Below, piece after piece: positions 8,496 to 16,025 of a stretch of DNA of 64,000 bases (position 1 is the stretch's first letter; the number at the start of each line of letters is the position of its first letter). The notes below the pieces were generated by a model. The model saw only the letters and a list, made by a program, of their open reading frames with translations. It was not told the origin of the DNA and made no database searches. The stretch covers positions 2,232,001 to 2,296,000 of the forward strand of contig NZ_AP022614.1 of NCBI RefSeq assembly GCF_010730575.1, read 5' to 3'. Position numbers and translations under genes: made by a program. The stretch is from Mycobacterium parmense (GTDB lineage: Bacteria; Actinomycetota; Actinomycetes; Mycobacteriales; Mycobacteriaceae).

Positions 8496-8680
8496 ATGGC
8501 TGACGACGACGACTTCTACGACGACGATGACTACTTCGTCGACGACGACGAGGACCCGTCGACGCCTGGGTCGAACGCACGCTGGCGACCGCGCCGCCGC
8601 TGACCGACGAGCAGCGCACCCGCCTGGCCGAATTACTGCGACCAGTCCGCAAGGCTCCGAACGGTGGTGCGGCCAGGTGA
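8496..8680 (+). pseudogene. Small acidic phage protein with a one-base frameshift
   Basis: The ATG at 8496 opens an Asp-rich frame (MADDDDFYDDDDYFVDDDED) that stops at 8601. The next frame over continues a natural-looking sequence from 8558 (VDAWVERTLATAPPLTDEQ, then RTRLAELLRPVRKAPNGG) to a stop at 8680, which overlaps the next gene's GTG. Restoring one G in GACCCGTCGAC (about 8556) joins the two parts into a protein of about 61 residues. Either the gene is broken or the base was lost in sequencing. Function unknown. Confidence 0.5.
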
Positions 8681-8796
8681 CGAAAAGCCAAGCGACCCAG
8701 CTCGCTGCTGAACTGGGTCGCTTGTCGATGTCCGACCGAGATTCTGCCACAGCACGACGACAGTTGCGCTGCAACACGACTGGGGTGATGCGCTGA
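8677..8796 (+). CDS. Small phage protein, 39 residues
   Basis: GTG at 8677 overlaps the stop of the preceding frame (GTGA), and its own TGA overlaps the ATG of the next gene (TGATG), a tight arrangement typical of translationally coupled phage genes. The peptide TKSQATQLAAELGRLSMSDR forms one amphipathic helix followed by a basic tail. No known domain is recognised. Confidence 0.5.
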   Translation: MTKSQATQLAAELGRLSMSDRDSATARRQLRCNTTGVMR

Positions 8797-9173
8797 TGTG
8801 GTCCAAGCTCGACGACAAGCTGCACAGCCACCAGAAGGCGCGGAAGGCGGCCTTGGAAGCGATGGGCCTCTGGGCGGTTTGCCTGTCCTACTGCGGCGAC
8901 CAGTTGACCGACGGGTTCGTGGCGGCCTGGTACGTCGCCACCTGGGTGCCGGGCCGCAAAGGCGTTGCGATCGCTGACCGTTTGGTCGCCGCCGGGCTAT
9001 GGGAACGGGCCGAACGCGACGGCGAACAAGGCTGGCAAGTGCACGACTACCTTGACTTCAACAAGTCACGGGAATGGGTGGTTGCCAACCGTGAGGCCAC
9101 CGCGCAGCGGCAGCGCGACTGGCGTAAACGCGCAGGTGGTAACGGTGAGGCATCCACTGATGGCGACGACTGA
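8796..9173 (+). CDS. Phage replication-initiator-like N-terminal domain protein
   Basis: 125 residues beginning MWSKLDDKLHSHQKARKA. The pattern resembles small actinophage and prophage proteins with a winged-helix-like fold: WAVCLSYCGDQLTDGFV, then WERAERDGEQGWQVHDYLDFN and a basic DWRKRAGG. These usually sit where replication-initiation genes lie. The open frame stops at 9173. The +1 frame then reads SVTDTVSNGVSHAVSHTTPT and RPDP to a stop at 9303, which looks like the normal low-complexity tail of such proteins. The gene may therefore continue to 9303 after a frameshift. The role in replication is inferred from position and pattern only. Confidence 0.55.
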   Translation: MWSKLDDKLHSHQKARKAALEAMGLWAVCLSYCGDQLTDGFVAAWYVATWVPGRKGVAIADRLVAAGLWERAERDGEQGWQVHDYLDFNKSREWVVANREATAQRQRDWRKRAGGNGEASTDGDD

Positions 9174-9286
9174 GACCTGTTGCCCCCGAGGGTGTCACAG
9201 CGTTACGGACACCGTTAGTAACGGCGTTAGTCACGCGGTCAGTCACACGACCCCGACCCGACCCGACCCGCTTCTAGCCCCTCGCG

Positions 9287-9301
9287 AACTCCTTCGGAGT
9301 T
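9287..9301. repeat. Short perfect hairpin AACTCC-TTC-GGAGTT
   Basis: A six-base perfect stem with a three-base loop lies in the gap between the replication-like gene and the next phage gene. No T-run follows, so a terminator role is uncertain. If the upstream gene continues to 9303 the hairpin spans its last codons. Confidence 0.3.
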
Positions 9302-9327
9302 AGACGGGGGCGGCGCGCCTGCTGTGC

Positions 9328-9642
9328 GTGCGCTGGTCGGCCAACGGCACGATGCACACCCAGTTCGCTTTCCATGCGTCGGTCGATGCCGCCCTGGCCG
9401 TCGCGGCGGTCCCGTGCGACGACGACGCCTGCGTCCTCGTCCATGACATCGCCGAGCGCGACGACCACGGCAGGCTACGCGTCACACCAACCCGGCCCGT
9501 CGACATCGACGAGCTGCGGAACCGCATGAGCGAGGCCGCCGACGAAAGGCGGCAGCGCGAAAACGCGCGACACCGCGCGCTGTACCTGCGACAACTCGCC
9601 CGTCTGGGACTACCACCACCATCCGGAAGGCAACCACGATGA
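9328..9642 (+). CDS. Phage hypothetical protein, 104 residues
   Basis: GTG start with a G-rich stretch upstream (9303-9312). The N-terminal half reads as a small beta-rich domain (FHASVDAALAVAAVPCDDD), and the C-terminal half is a charged helix (DELRNRMSEAADERRQRENA). Its stop overlaps the next ATG (ATGA), so the two are probably co-translated. Not recognised. Its place before the capsid gene matches small uncharacterised genes in phiRv1-type elements. Confidence 0.55.
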   Translation: MRWSANGTMHTQFAFHASVDAALAVAAVPCDDDACVLVHDIAERDDHGRLRVTPTRPVDIDELRNRMSEAADERRQRENARHRALYLRQLARLGLPPPSGRQPR

Positions 9643-10100
9643 CCAACCAGGAGCCGACACTGGCCGACCTGGACGACGGTGAAGCGTTCGTGATCGGGCG
9701 CGAACTGGCCGCGATCAGCAACGACGTGCCTTACCCGCAAGCGCAGGCCTGGGCGCGCCACAAGGCCTGGTTGATCGCCGAAGAACTCGACCGGCGCATC
9801 GGATCACCCAGCCCGCCACGGCCCGAACTGGTGACACTGTCCGACCTCGCGCCCGTCCATCTGCGCCGCCTGGCCGACCGGGTCGGCGTGGTCGCGGCGC
9901 TCGAAGCCGCCGACGGCGAGGCCGGACCCGCGGCCCGATGGTGGCGAGCGCTGCACGCGCGGATCGTCGCCGCAATCGAGAACCGGGAGCGCGACGCCGC
10001 ACCGCTGCGCCAGTGGCTGCATGAGCACCCCGTTAGCCATGAGGTCCCCGCCGACACGCCGACCTGGCGGGAGATCAGCGGGCTGCCCGATGCCGAATGA
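9639..10100 (+). CDS. Phage hypothetical protein, 153 residues
   Basis: ATG overlaps the previous stop. The sequence is helical and charged (FVIGRELAAISNDVPYPQAQ; LAPVHLRRLADRVGVVAALE), with no membrane segment and no motif I can name. By position it could correspond to one of the small genes, perhaps a terminase-small-subunit-like gene, that precede the capsid in phiRv1, but I cannot show that. The 221 bases from its stop to the capsid start hold no convincing gene; where phiRv1 has a prohead protease gene, none is visible here. Confidence 0.55.
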   Translation: MTNQEPTLADLDDGEAFVIGRELAAISNDVPYPQAQAWARHKAWLIAEELDRRIGSPSPPRPELVTLSDLAPVHLRRLADRVGVVAALEAADGEAGPAARWWRALHARIVAAIENRERDAAPLRQWLHEHPVSHEVPADTPTWREISGLPDAE

Positions 10101-10321
10101 CTGCGGCGTCACGCAATTGCGCCGTCACGCATACGATTTGGCTCGGCGAGTCTGCGGCCCGCTTGTCGGTGACCTATGCCATGATCGAGCGCAGGCGTTC
10201 ACCAGCCGGGACGGGATCGTTGCCGCGACCAGGACCGCGAACGCCGCCATCCGCGCCCCAAATACCAACGCATCCTTGCGCGCCCAATCGCGTTCGCGCG
10301 CAACACTTTCCCGGAGGACTA

Positions 10322-11550
10322 ATGTCTAACCGTCTGCAGGCCCAGTACGACCGCCTGGCCGCGCTGCGCACCGACCTACGCGGCAAGCGCGACGCCGTCG
10401 TGGCCCGCGCTGAACGCGAAGGCCGCAAGGACCTGACCGAGGCCGAGACCCGGTCCTTCACCGATCTGACCGACCGCCTGAAGGATGTCGGGGCCCGCTG
10501 CGGGGACGCGGCCGAAGAGTTGCGGCGCGCGATTGGCGACGGCGACGACCTGACCGCGCGGGTGCGGCAGGCCACTGCCGGTGTCACCGCTGGCGCTAGT
10601 GCGGTGATGGGCGGTCGTATCGCTCCGATCACCTTCGACGAGACCGAGCTGCAGCGCGCGTGGTCCGCACTGTCGGCGCACCAGTCCTATCGGATCGAAT
10701 CGCGGGCATACGGCACCATCGACAGCCTGTTGCCGCCCGAGTTGTACCCGAACATCGTTGGCCCTGTCTACGAGAACCGCTTGCTCTCAAGGCTGCCGGT
10801 CACCCCGTGCGACGCGCCGTTCGTTCGCTACATTCGGCACTACGGAACGACCGGCGCTGCCGCGATCGTCGGCGAGGGGCAACCCAAGCCGGAACTGGTC
10901 CCCCAGACCGACGAAGTCACCATCGAGATGGCCAAGTTGGCCGCCCACGTCGGCACATCATGGGAATCCGTTCGAGATTGGCCATCGTGGCAGGAGTACC
11001 TGACTCAGGACCTTGCCCGCGAGATCTACAGCGCGGAGAACGCCCAGCTACTCACCGGCAGCGGCACCGGCAGCAACATCACCGGCTTCACCAGCGTCTC
11101 AGGCATTTTGACGCACCAGGCCGGTACTGGGACGACGCCGCTGTCGCCGCTCGACGACATCGAGTTAAGTATCGCGACGATGCGGACCGGCGCTGTCCTG
11201 GCCGAGCCGGACATCTTCGTGGTCCACCCGACCACATGGAGCGCGATCAGAAGGTCGAAGGACCGTTACGGCAGGTACCAGGTCGCACCAGATCCGACGG
11301 CCAACGAGGCGAAGTCGGTGTGGGGCGTTCCGGCGCTCGTCACGACGCAGTTCCCCGCGGGTGAGGGCCTGCTGATCGACAGCTCGCGATTGGCCGCGTG
11401 CATTGGCGGGAAGGCCTGACGCTGCTGATGGGATACAGCGGCAACGATTTCACATCGAACATCGTCCGGTTCGTGGGTGAGGAACGGTTCAACTTGGCCG
11501 TCGAGCGCCCGGCCGCTGTCTGCCACGTCACTGGGCTGCCAACAGCATGA
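10322..11550 (+). CDS. HK97-type major capsid protein, frameshifted near the C-terminus
   Basis: The ATG at 10322 follows a good ribosome site (CGGAGG). Residues 1-100 form the coiled-coil scaffolding (delta) region, and the HK97 capsid fold follows (PPELYPNIVGPVYENRL; AAIVGEGQPKPE; MAKLAAHVGTSWE; GTGSNITGFTSV; VVHPTTWSAIRRSK). The frame stops at 11419 after LAACIGGKA. One base over, the sequence goes on as REGLTLLMGYSGNDF and ends ...CHVTGLPTA at 11550, where the stop overlaps the next ATG. This is a normal capsid C-terminus, so one base is missing near 11407. The gene is either inactivated or the base was lost in sequencing. No protease, portal or terminase accompanies it. Confidence 0.85.
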
Positions 11551-11786
11551 CCGCCGCGAAGACGGCCAAAGTCGTTGTCCGTCAGCCGTTTAAGGTCACG
11601 CAGGCCGGTGTCGACTACTGGCCTGGTGACACGGCGGCGGTTCCGCCGCGCGTCGCGCAAGAGTGGACCAAGCTCGGGTTCACCAAGCTGTTCGACGCGG
11701 CCGCCGAACCGGCGTCCGACACCGACCCGACCGAACCTGCGCAGCCCAAAACAACTGCGCCGAAGCCGTCAAGGCGGTGGCGCTGA
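11547..11786 (+). CDS. Small phage protein downstream of the capsid gene, 79 residues
   Basis: ATG overlaps the frame-corrected capsid stop (ATGA), which implies translational coupling. The N-terminal part (KVVVRQPFKVTQAGVDYWPG, then DTAAVPPRVAQEW) is a compact beta-rich domain. The tail is rich in Pro, Thr and Ala. Similar small proteins follow the capsid in many actinobacterial prophages, perhaps as head-tail or decoration proteins. The function is not established. Confidence 0.55.
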   Translation: MTAAKTAKVVVRQPFKVTQAGVDYWPGDTAAVPPRVAQEWTKLGFTKLFDAAAEPASDTDPTEPAQPKTTAPKPSRRWR

Positions 11787-11908
11787 CGGGGCGGACGCCG
11801 AGCTCGCTGCCGCCACGGGAAAAGACGCGACGGCGGTGGGTCAGTTCTCATACCCGCTGCCTGATACGGCAGTAGCGCGCTGGGATCGTCGCGCTATCGT
11901 CGGCAACC

Positions 11909-13045
11909 ATGACGGCTGAAACCAAACCACTTTGGTATACGTCCAACCCGGACCTGGGCGACGAAAGAGCAGAGCTTGAGGCGATCCTCAAGCGCTACCA
12001 GGTGCTGTTCCGAAAGCTCCTAGTACCAGGGGCCGTGGATGCGCTGGATAACATCAATAAACTGCTTAACGGTTTCGGCAATGCACAGTTAAACGCTCTG
12101 GGATCGCTGTTTTTTAGTCTTGAACGCACGTTATTCAACTCCCCCTCACCTATATTTAATGGCGAGGAAAGCTATCAACGATATTTGGTCGAGTATGTGC
12201 CACTTAAGCACATACGTGATTTCATTTACTACATCGTGACCAACATGTCTGACGCGGTGCCTGCGCCTTTTCCGGGACGAGAGTCAGTAATCGCATTCTT
12301 CGTGGAGTGGAGTTCGGCCCTCAGCAGTTTCCTTCTGCGCGAGGGTCGTGGAACGATGCGTTACGACCCGAGGACCGACGGAATTAACTTTTCTAACACG
12401 CCATCTGAAACGGTGGCTCTGCGGCAATGGTCCGCTCAACTCGACGAATCGTTGGCGACGTTCCGCGGCATTCTCAACGAGGAGGATGCGCGCGAGTCGG
12501 CCGTTCAGTCCGCAATCGAAGCACGTCATGCTGCCGACGCAGCGCGCCGTGCCGCAGGCGAAAGCGGTGCCCTGAGCATGGGCGAGCACTTCCAGCGAAT
12601 CGCGGCTGATGAACAGAAGTCCGAGAAGGATTGGAATAAAATCCTATTTCTGCTTATTGCGGCCATTCTCGCAATGAGTGCGTTCATTGTGTATAAGTCG
12701 GTTTACTCACAGTGGGTTCAAACGCTGCTACACCTCGTCATCATTTTGCCGGTTATCGGTGCGGCAACTTATGCGTCGAGAAACGCAGGTCATCATCGAG
12801 TAGTTGCCCGGTGGGCAAAAACGGCGTCAGTCCAAGTTAACTCCGTCCAAGCCTTTGCTGAGCAGTTAAGCAGCCCCGAGAACCGGGATAGGCTAATCCT
12901 TGAGTTAGGCAAAAACGTGTTTTCGACACCTGCGTATGGTGACCCGTCCAAAGTTGAACATTTCTCTGCCATCCCCCCCGACCTCCTTGACGCGGCGAAA
13001 GAAGTAGCGAACAAGTCGTTACCTGAGAAGGCCAAGAGAGGATAG
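11909..13045 (+). CDS. Two-TM membrane protein of unknown function, AT-rich cargo gene
   Basis: 378 residues. A long soluble, mainly helical N-terminal part (1-240) contains a coiled-coil-like stretch rich in Glu, Ala and Arg around 180-240. Two close membrane segments follow (about 245-264, ILFLLIAAILAMSAFIVY, and 272-290, TLLHLVIILPVIGAATYA), then a C-terminal soluble part with NRDRLILELGKNVFSTPAYG. Both termini are predicted inside the cell. Base composition is far from the neighbours: 27 of 60 bases at 12121-12180 are G or C, against 45 of 60 in ruvB at 42541-42600. I recognise no family. A long cytoplasmic region joined to a two-helix hairpin resembles membrane effectors of phage defence, but that is only a guess. 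Confidence 0.7.
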   Translation: MTAETKPLWYTSNPDLGDERAELEAILKRYQVLFRKLLVPGAVDALDNINKLLNGFGNAQLNALGSLFFSLERTLFNSPSPIFNGEESYQRYLVEYVPLKHIRDFIYYIVTNMSDAVPAPFPGRESVIAFFVEWSSALSSFLLREGRGTMRYDPRTDGINFSNTPSETVALRQWSAQLDESLATFRGILNEEDARESAVQSAIEARHAADAARRAAGESGALSMGEHFQRIAADEQKSEKDWNKILFLLIAAILAMSAFIVYKSVYSQWVQTLLHLVIILPVIGAATYASRNAGHHRVVARWAKTASVQVNSVQAFAEQLSSPENRDRLILELGKNVFSTPAYGDPSKVEHFSAIPPDLLDAAKEVANKSLPEKAKRG

Positions 13046-13552
13046 CCCTCGTATGAATGGTCGCTTGACTCGCTGTCAACCGAGGCGCTGGCTAGATCGC
13101 TGACCGAACCCCGATGCGAGCCCACTCACCCATCCGCTGGAACCTCGATCCGGCCATCCCTGCAGGCGTGGGTGGTTGAGCAGGTGTAGGGCAACGAGAC
13201 CGGCTAACATGGCGCAGTCCCCAACGGCCCGTCCCGTCGACGGCACCCATGCTTCGACCAGTCGCCACTTGAGCCCATCCTTTGCGGGAACTCGTTCCCG
13301 GCACCCGTTCCGGCGCACCCCGACCCGAAGGGACGTCAAATGTTGCCCGGTGGCGCGGCCGCAGGAGCCGCCCGGAACGGGTGAACTCCCCCTGAAACAA
13401 CGTGAACAAATTTTGGGCCAGACATCCAACGTGATATCTGCCGTAAGCCACGGTAGGGAATGTTTCTGCACCTTCCGAGCCGAGGTGGCTTGTTCGTGTC
13501 AAATGTGAACACCCTGTGATCGCAACCCGCGCTGGTTAGCGCTGTCTCGCGT
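13046..13552. other. 507-base gap between the two-TM gene and the AAA gene
   Basis: I see no convincing gene here; open frames on both strands have poor composition and no start signals. The notable element is a 12-base perfect inverted repeat, CACCCGTTCCGG at 13302-13313 and CCGGAACGGGTG at 13372-13383, enclosing 58 bases with a small inner hairpin (GCGGC...GCCGC). This could be a structured RNA or a terminator region for the convergent genes. Confidence 0.4.
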
Positions 13553-14719
13553 TCACGATCCGCCGAATATCTGTCTCTGATACTTCGCCGGAAGTGTGCC
13601 CTCGTTTATGGCGTGCAAGACGGTAAAAGGCTGCAGCAGCGGGTTGCGGAAGCGGTATCGGTACCGCCGTTCAACACCATCCCGCTTCAACACGGATCCG
13701 CGGTCATAGCCGGTGAAATCTTTTAGATGTCGACTGAAGGCTGGGATGTCGTAATCCCTTTTCATCACATCTGACAGCGGCTGCCTGACTGCCGGCGGTG
13801 CGAAATAACCAAGACGGTCTTTCTCGGCCAAGGCGCACGCCAACAGGACCGACCCGTACAAACTGTCCCGCGAGCTCTGGACGGCACGCAGATACTCCTT
13901 CATCAGGGTGTGTTTATCGACGGCCTTTGCAATTGCTCGGCGTACGTCGCTCATATCAACCAAGTTGCGGTCGTCGCTGACGGCGGCGCTTGCTGCCTCT
14001 AGAGCGAGCAAGTGGACGTAGTGAGGCAAACCCTCGGCGAGACGTGCCAGTGCAGCCTTTGCGGCAGCCGATGCACGGAGTCCAACCTGGCTTAGACCGT
14101 TATCGACGATCTGCGCCTGCTCGCTGTCGCTCATGCGCGGGACGGGAACTTCCCTCAGCGCGCGCTGCACGGATTCGTGTTCACCGATGAGCCCGTCCAG
14201 CGAATCGGCAACGCCAACGAAAATCAACTTCGTAGCTACTTCGTGGTCTGACAGGGCCTTGATCGTGTCGGCCATCTGCGACAACGATTCTGCATCCTCC
14301 ATGCGGTCGTATTCATCCAAGATGAAGATGCTCTTGGGTACGTCTTGCTGAAGTATCTGACGGATCGAATCCGGGTCGAGTCGGCCCAGCCCGTCGCCGC
14401 CTCTATCAATATCGAAGCCGACCTCTCGCATGAGCCTGGTCCACACCCGGTCGAACGTATCGTCGGTGCTGCAGTTGATTCGTGCAACCGCTGTGCTTTT
14501 TCCGAGGGGCCCAAGAAATTCATGGAGCACGTTCGCAATCGAGGTTTTGCCGACGCCACGTTCTCCGTATAGCACTACGTGCGTCCCGGGCTGCGCGATC
14601 GCCGTGATCACGTCGATCAGCTGGTCGAGGCGGCCCGCAAACCGATCTTTTCTGGCTACCGGTGCACCAGGCGTGAAGATTGTATTGAGTTGGATCAGCC
14701 GGTCAATCTTGTCAGTCAA
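13553..14719 (-). CDS. AAA/STAND-like ATPase with ORC-type core, cargo gene
   Basis: 388 residues. Walker A is GERGVGKTS (Gly52-Ser60) and Walker B is IFILDE (131-136). A sensor-1-like strand (LIFVGVAD, near 175) and a lid region (VPVPRMSDSEQAQIV) follow, and the C-terminal part has a likely winged helix (RNPLLQPFTVLHAINEG). This is the layout of ORC/Cdc6-like and STAND-like ATPases (AAA_16 type). Start is TTG, preceded by GGAAGGAG seven bases away. Such ATPases in mobile elements often serve as sensors or regulators in phage defence, but no effector domain is fused here. It points towards the two-TM gene across a 507-base gap and is divergent from the small gene at 14843. Function is inferred only. 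Confidence 0.78.
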   Translation of the reverse strand: MTDKIDRLIQLNTIFTPGAPVARKDRFAGRLDQLIDVITAIAQPGTHVVLYGERGVGKTSIANVLHEFLGPLGKSTAVARINCSTDDTFDRVWTRLMREVGFDIDRGGDGLGRLDPDSIRQILQQDVPKSIFILDEYDRMEDAESLSQMADTIKALSDHEVATKLIFVGVADSLDGLIGEHESVQRALREVPVPRMSDSEQAQIVDNGLSQVGLRASAAAKAALARLAEGLPHYVHLLALEAASAAVSDDRNLVDMSDVRRAIAKAVDKHTLMKEYLRAVQSSRDSLYGSVLLACALAEKDRLGYFAPPAVRQPLSDVMKRDYDIPAFSRHLKDFTGYDRGSVLKRDGVERRYRYRFRNPLLQPFTVLHAINEGTLPAKYQRQIFGGS

Positions 14720-14842
14720 GGCGAGGCTCCTTCCTCTATCGTTACAAACTAGCTCCTTACGCCATCACCCTCCTAGCAATATCTCTTAAAATCTTTGGCG
14801 ACGCTGTAGACACGCCCGTAATGGCGTGAGATCGTGGTGTAC

Positions 14843-15178
14843 ATGACGACGCCAACCACCCCCGACCTGGACCGTGTCGTGCCGGTCGTGTGCCGCGCCT
14901 GCTCTGGCCCGGGGAATGGTCGTCGACTTGGCGCGGTGGGCTGGCATTCCAGTGACCCGTTTCAGATCTGGGTCTTCGACGGAGACGATGTCGTCGGCAG
15001 GCACTACTCGGCGGCTTACGCCGGGGATCACGGGGGTGTTATTCCGGGCGTGGTGGTCGCCTACACGTTCAGGTGTACGGCTTGCGACCGCAGCTCGGCC
15101 TCAATCCCCGTTGGCGATCTTCGAGCGCTCGCCGCTGCGGCATGGAGCCCACTGCAGCCAGGGGTGGTTGATGTTTGA
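14843..15178 (+). CDS. Small putative zinc-binding protein, 111 residues
   Basis: Begins MTTPTTPDLDRVVPVVCRAC and later has CTACDRSS: two CxxC pairs about 70 residues apart that could bind one zinc. The middle carries FQIWVFDGDDVVGRHY, a strand-rich core. An in-frame GTG at 14834 is possible, but the ATG fits better. No family recognised. It is followed 20 bases later by another small gene on the same strand, probably in one transcript, near the right attachment site. Confidence 0.5.
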   Translation: MTTPTTPDLDRVVPVVCRACSGPGNGRRLGAVGWHSSDPFQIWVFDGDDVVGRHYSAAYAGDHGGVIPGVVVAYTFRCTACDRSSASIPVGDLRALAAAAWSPLQPGVVDV

Positions 15179-15198
15179 ATCGAGAAAGGCGTTGGCTT

Positions 15199-15456
15199 GT
15201 GAGTGATTTCAACAAGGTTCGCGTGACGCGTGCTGATCTAGAGGACGTCATCCGCGAGAAGGCGGCGGGGGTGTCCGGCGTGGACCTCGAGGCGGTGGTA
15301 TCGGAGTTGGTCGCGCGCTTGCCCGACCTGGTCGATGAGCACACCGCCACCAGTGCCCTCCGCGCTGACACCGTGCACGCCTGGATCGAGCAGCAGATCG
15401 ACGCCGAGTGCACCTCCGCTGAGTTTGACGCGGTCCTCAAGGCCAACACCCCCTGA
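15199..15456 (+). CDS. Small helical protein of unknown function, 85 residues
   Basis: GTG start at 15199 with GAGAAAGG nine bases upstream. The sequence is acidic and helical (RVTRADLEDVIREKAAG; VDLEAVVSELVARLPDLVDE) with no cysteine or membrane segment. It is the last gene before the right attachment junction. Not recognised. Codon use is GC-rich like the host, unlike the AT-rich two-TM gene. Confidence 0.5.
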   Translation: MSDFNKVRVTRADLEDVIREKAAGVSGVDLEAVVSELVARLPDLVDEHTATSALRADTVHAWIEQQIDAECTSAEFDAVLKANTP

Positions 15457-15523
15457 GCCGCGGCAGGACCTATCGATGACGGACCAAAACCCCTGGTCGC
15501 TGGAACGTACTTAACCCCGCTGG

Positions 15524-16020
15524 TGATGGCGGCGGCACAGCGATTTCAGGTTGGACAGATGCGTGGACCCGCCGTCGGCGTACGGGACCGTGCGGTCGAT
15601 GTCGCAGTCCACCGCGGGCCGGTCACACCCGGGCGCCCGGCACGTCAGGTCCCGGCATCGTACGAAATCCGCCAGCCGGGCCGAGGGCGTGTAGCGCGGT
15701 TCGGGGACATCCGACGGCCAGACGACCGGCGCCAGCCGCGTCGAGGCGGCCAACTCGGCGAGCACGTCGGCCGGGATCAACCCTTCGGCCCCCGGCAGGA
15801 CCGCCGGCGCCGACCCGCCGCCCGCTAAAGCGGCCCACTCGGCGACCACGTGGATCACCACCGCCGAGGCCCCCGGCCCCCGCCCCGGCCGCGCAATCCG
15901 GCGACCCGCACCGGCAACCCAGCCGATTGGCCCCGCAAGCCAGGGCCCCCAACGCGTCGGCGCGGCGCTGGTCGTCCGGCAACCGCGGTCGACGAGGCCG
16001 GCCATCGTCGTCACCGCGGC
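15524..16020 (-). pseudogene. REP13E12 (DUF222/HNH) gene, central fragment right of the element
   Basis: Read on the minus strand, one frame gives DQRRADALGALACGANRLGC and a cysteine pair. A second frame takes over near 15870 and gives ASAVVIHVVAEWAALAGGG, then FVRCRDLTCRAPGCDRPAVD and THLSNLKSLCRRHH up to the junction. These are the DUF222 and HNH-nuclease parts of a 13E12 protein. The frame change falls in a G-rich run (about 15863-15888). The true N-terminus is missing: the fragment starts directly after the PanE-like stop. The C-terminal piece is at 4996-5361. Confidence 0.78.
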
Positions 16021-16025
16021 AGACC

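Larger units (their letters stand above)
5356..15526. mobile_element. Integrated phiRv1-like prophage remnant / capsid-carrying satellite (about 10.2 kb)
   Basis: Bounded by the two halves of a REP13E12 gene, with a large serine integrase near the left end and phage genes reading rightward up to an HK97-type capsid. phiRv1 of M. tuberculosis likewise encodes a serine integrase and inserts in REP13E12 at the HNH codons. No long direct repeat is obvious. The flanks share only a short imperfect core (left CATGGTGGC, right GATGGCGGC, plus strand), as expected for serine integrases, so the exact ends are uncertain by about 10 bases. No large terminase, portal, tail or lysis genes are visible. Cargo (a TIR-RDD protein, a two-TM protein, an AAA ATPase and two small genes) fills both outer thirds. 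Confidence 0.8.

Noticed and set aside
9230..9270. GACCC repeats resembling a short tandem array
   Set aside because: Only about three short units, explained by the Thr/Arg/Pro-rich tail coding of the replication-like gene.
10101..10321. Possible small gene (protease or terminase remnant) before the capsid
   Set aside because: Frames lack start signals and family motifs; the region reads as leader to the capsid gene.
13076..13508. Overlapping open frames on both strands in the gap between the two-TM and AAA genes
   Set aside because: No ribosome sites, unconvincing composition and no recognisable domain; they appear to be GC-driven frames.
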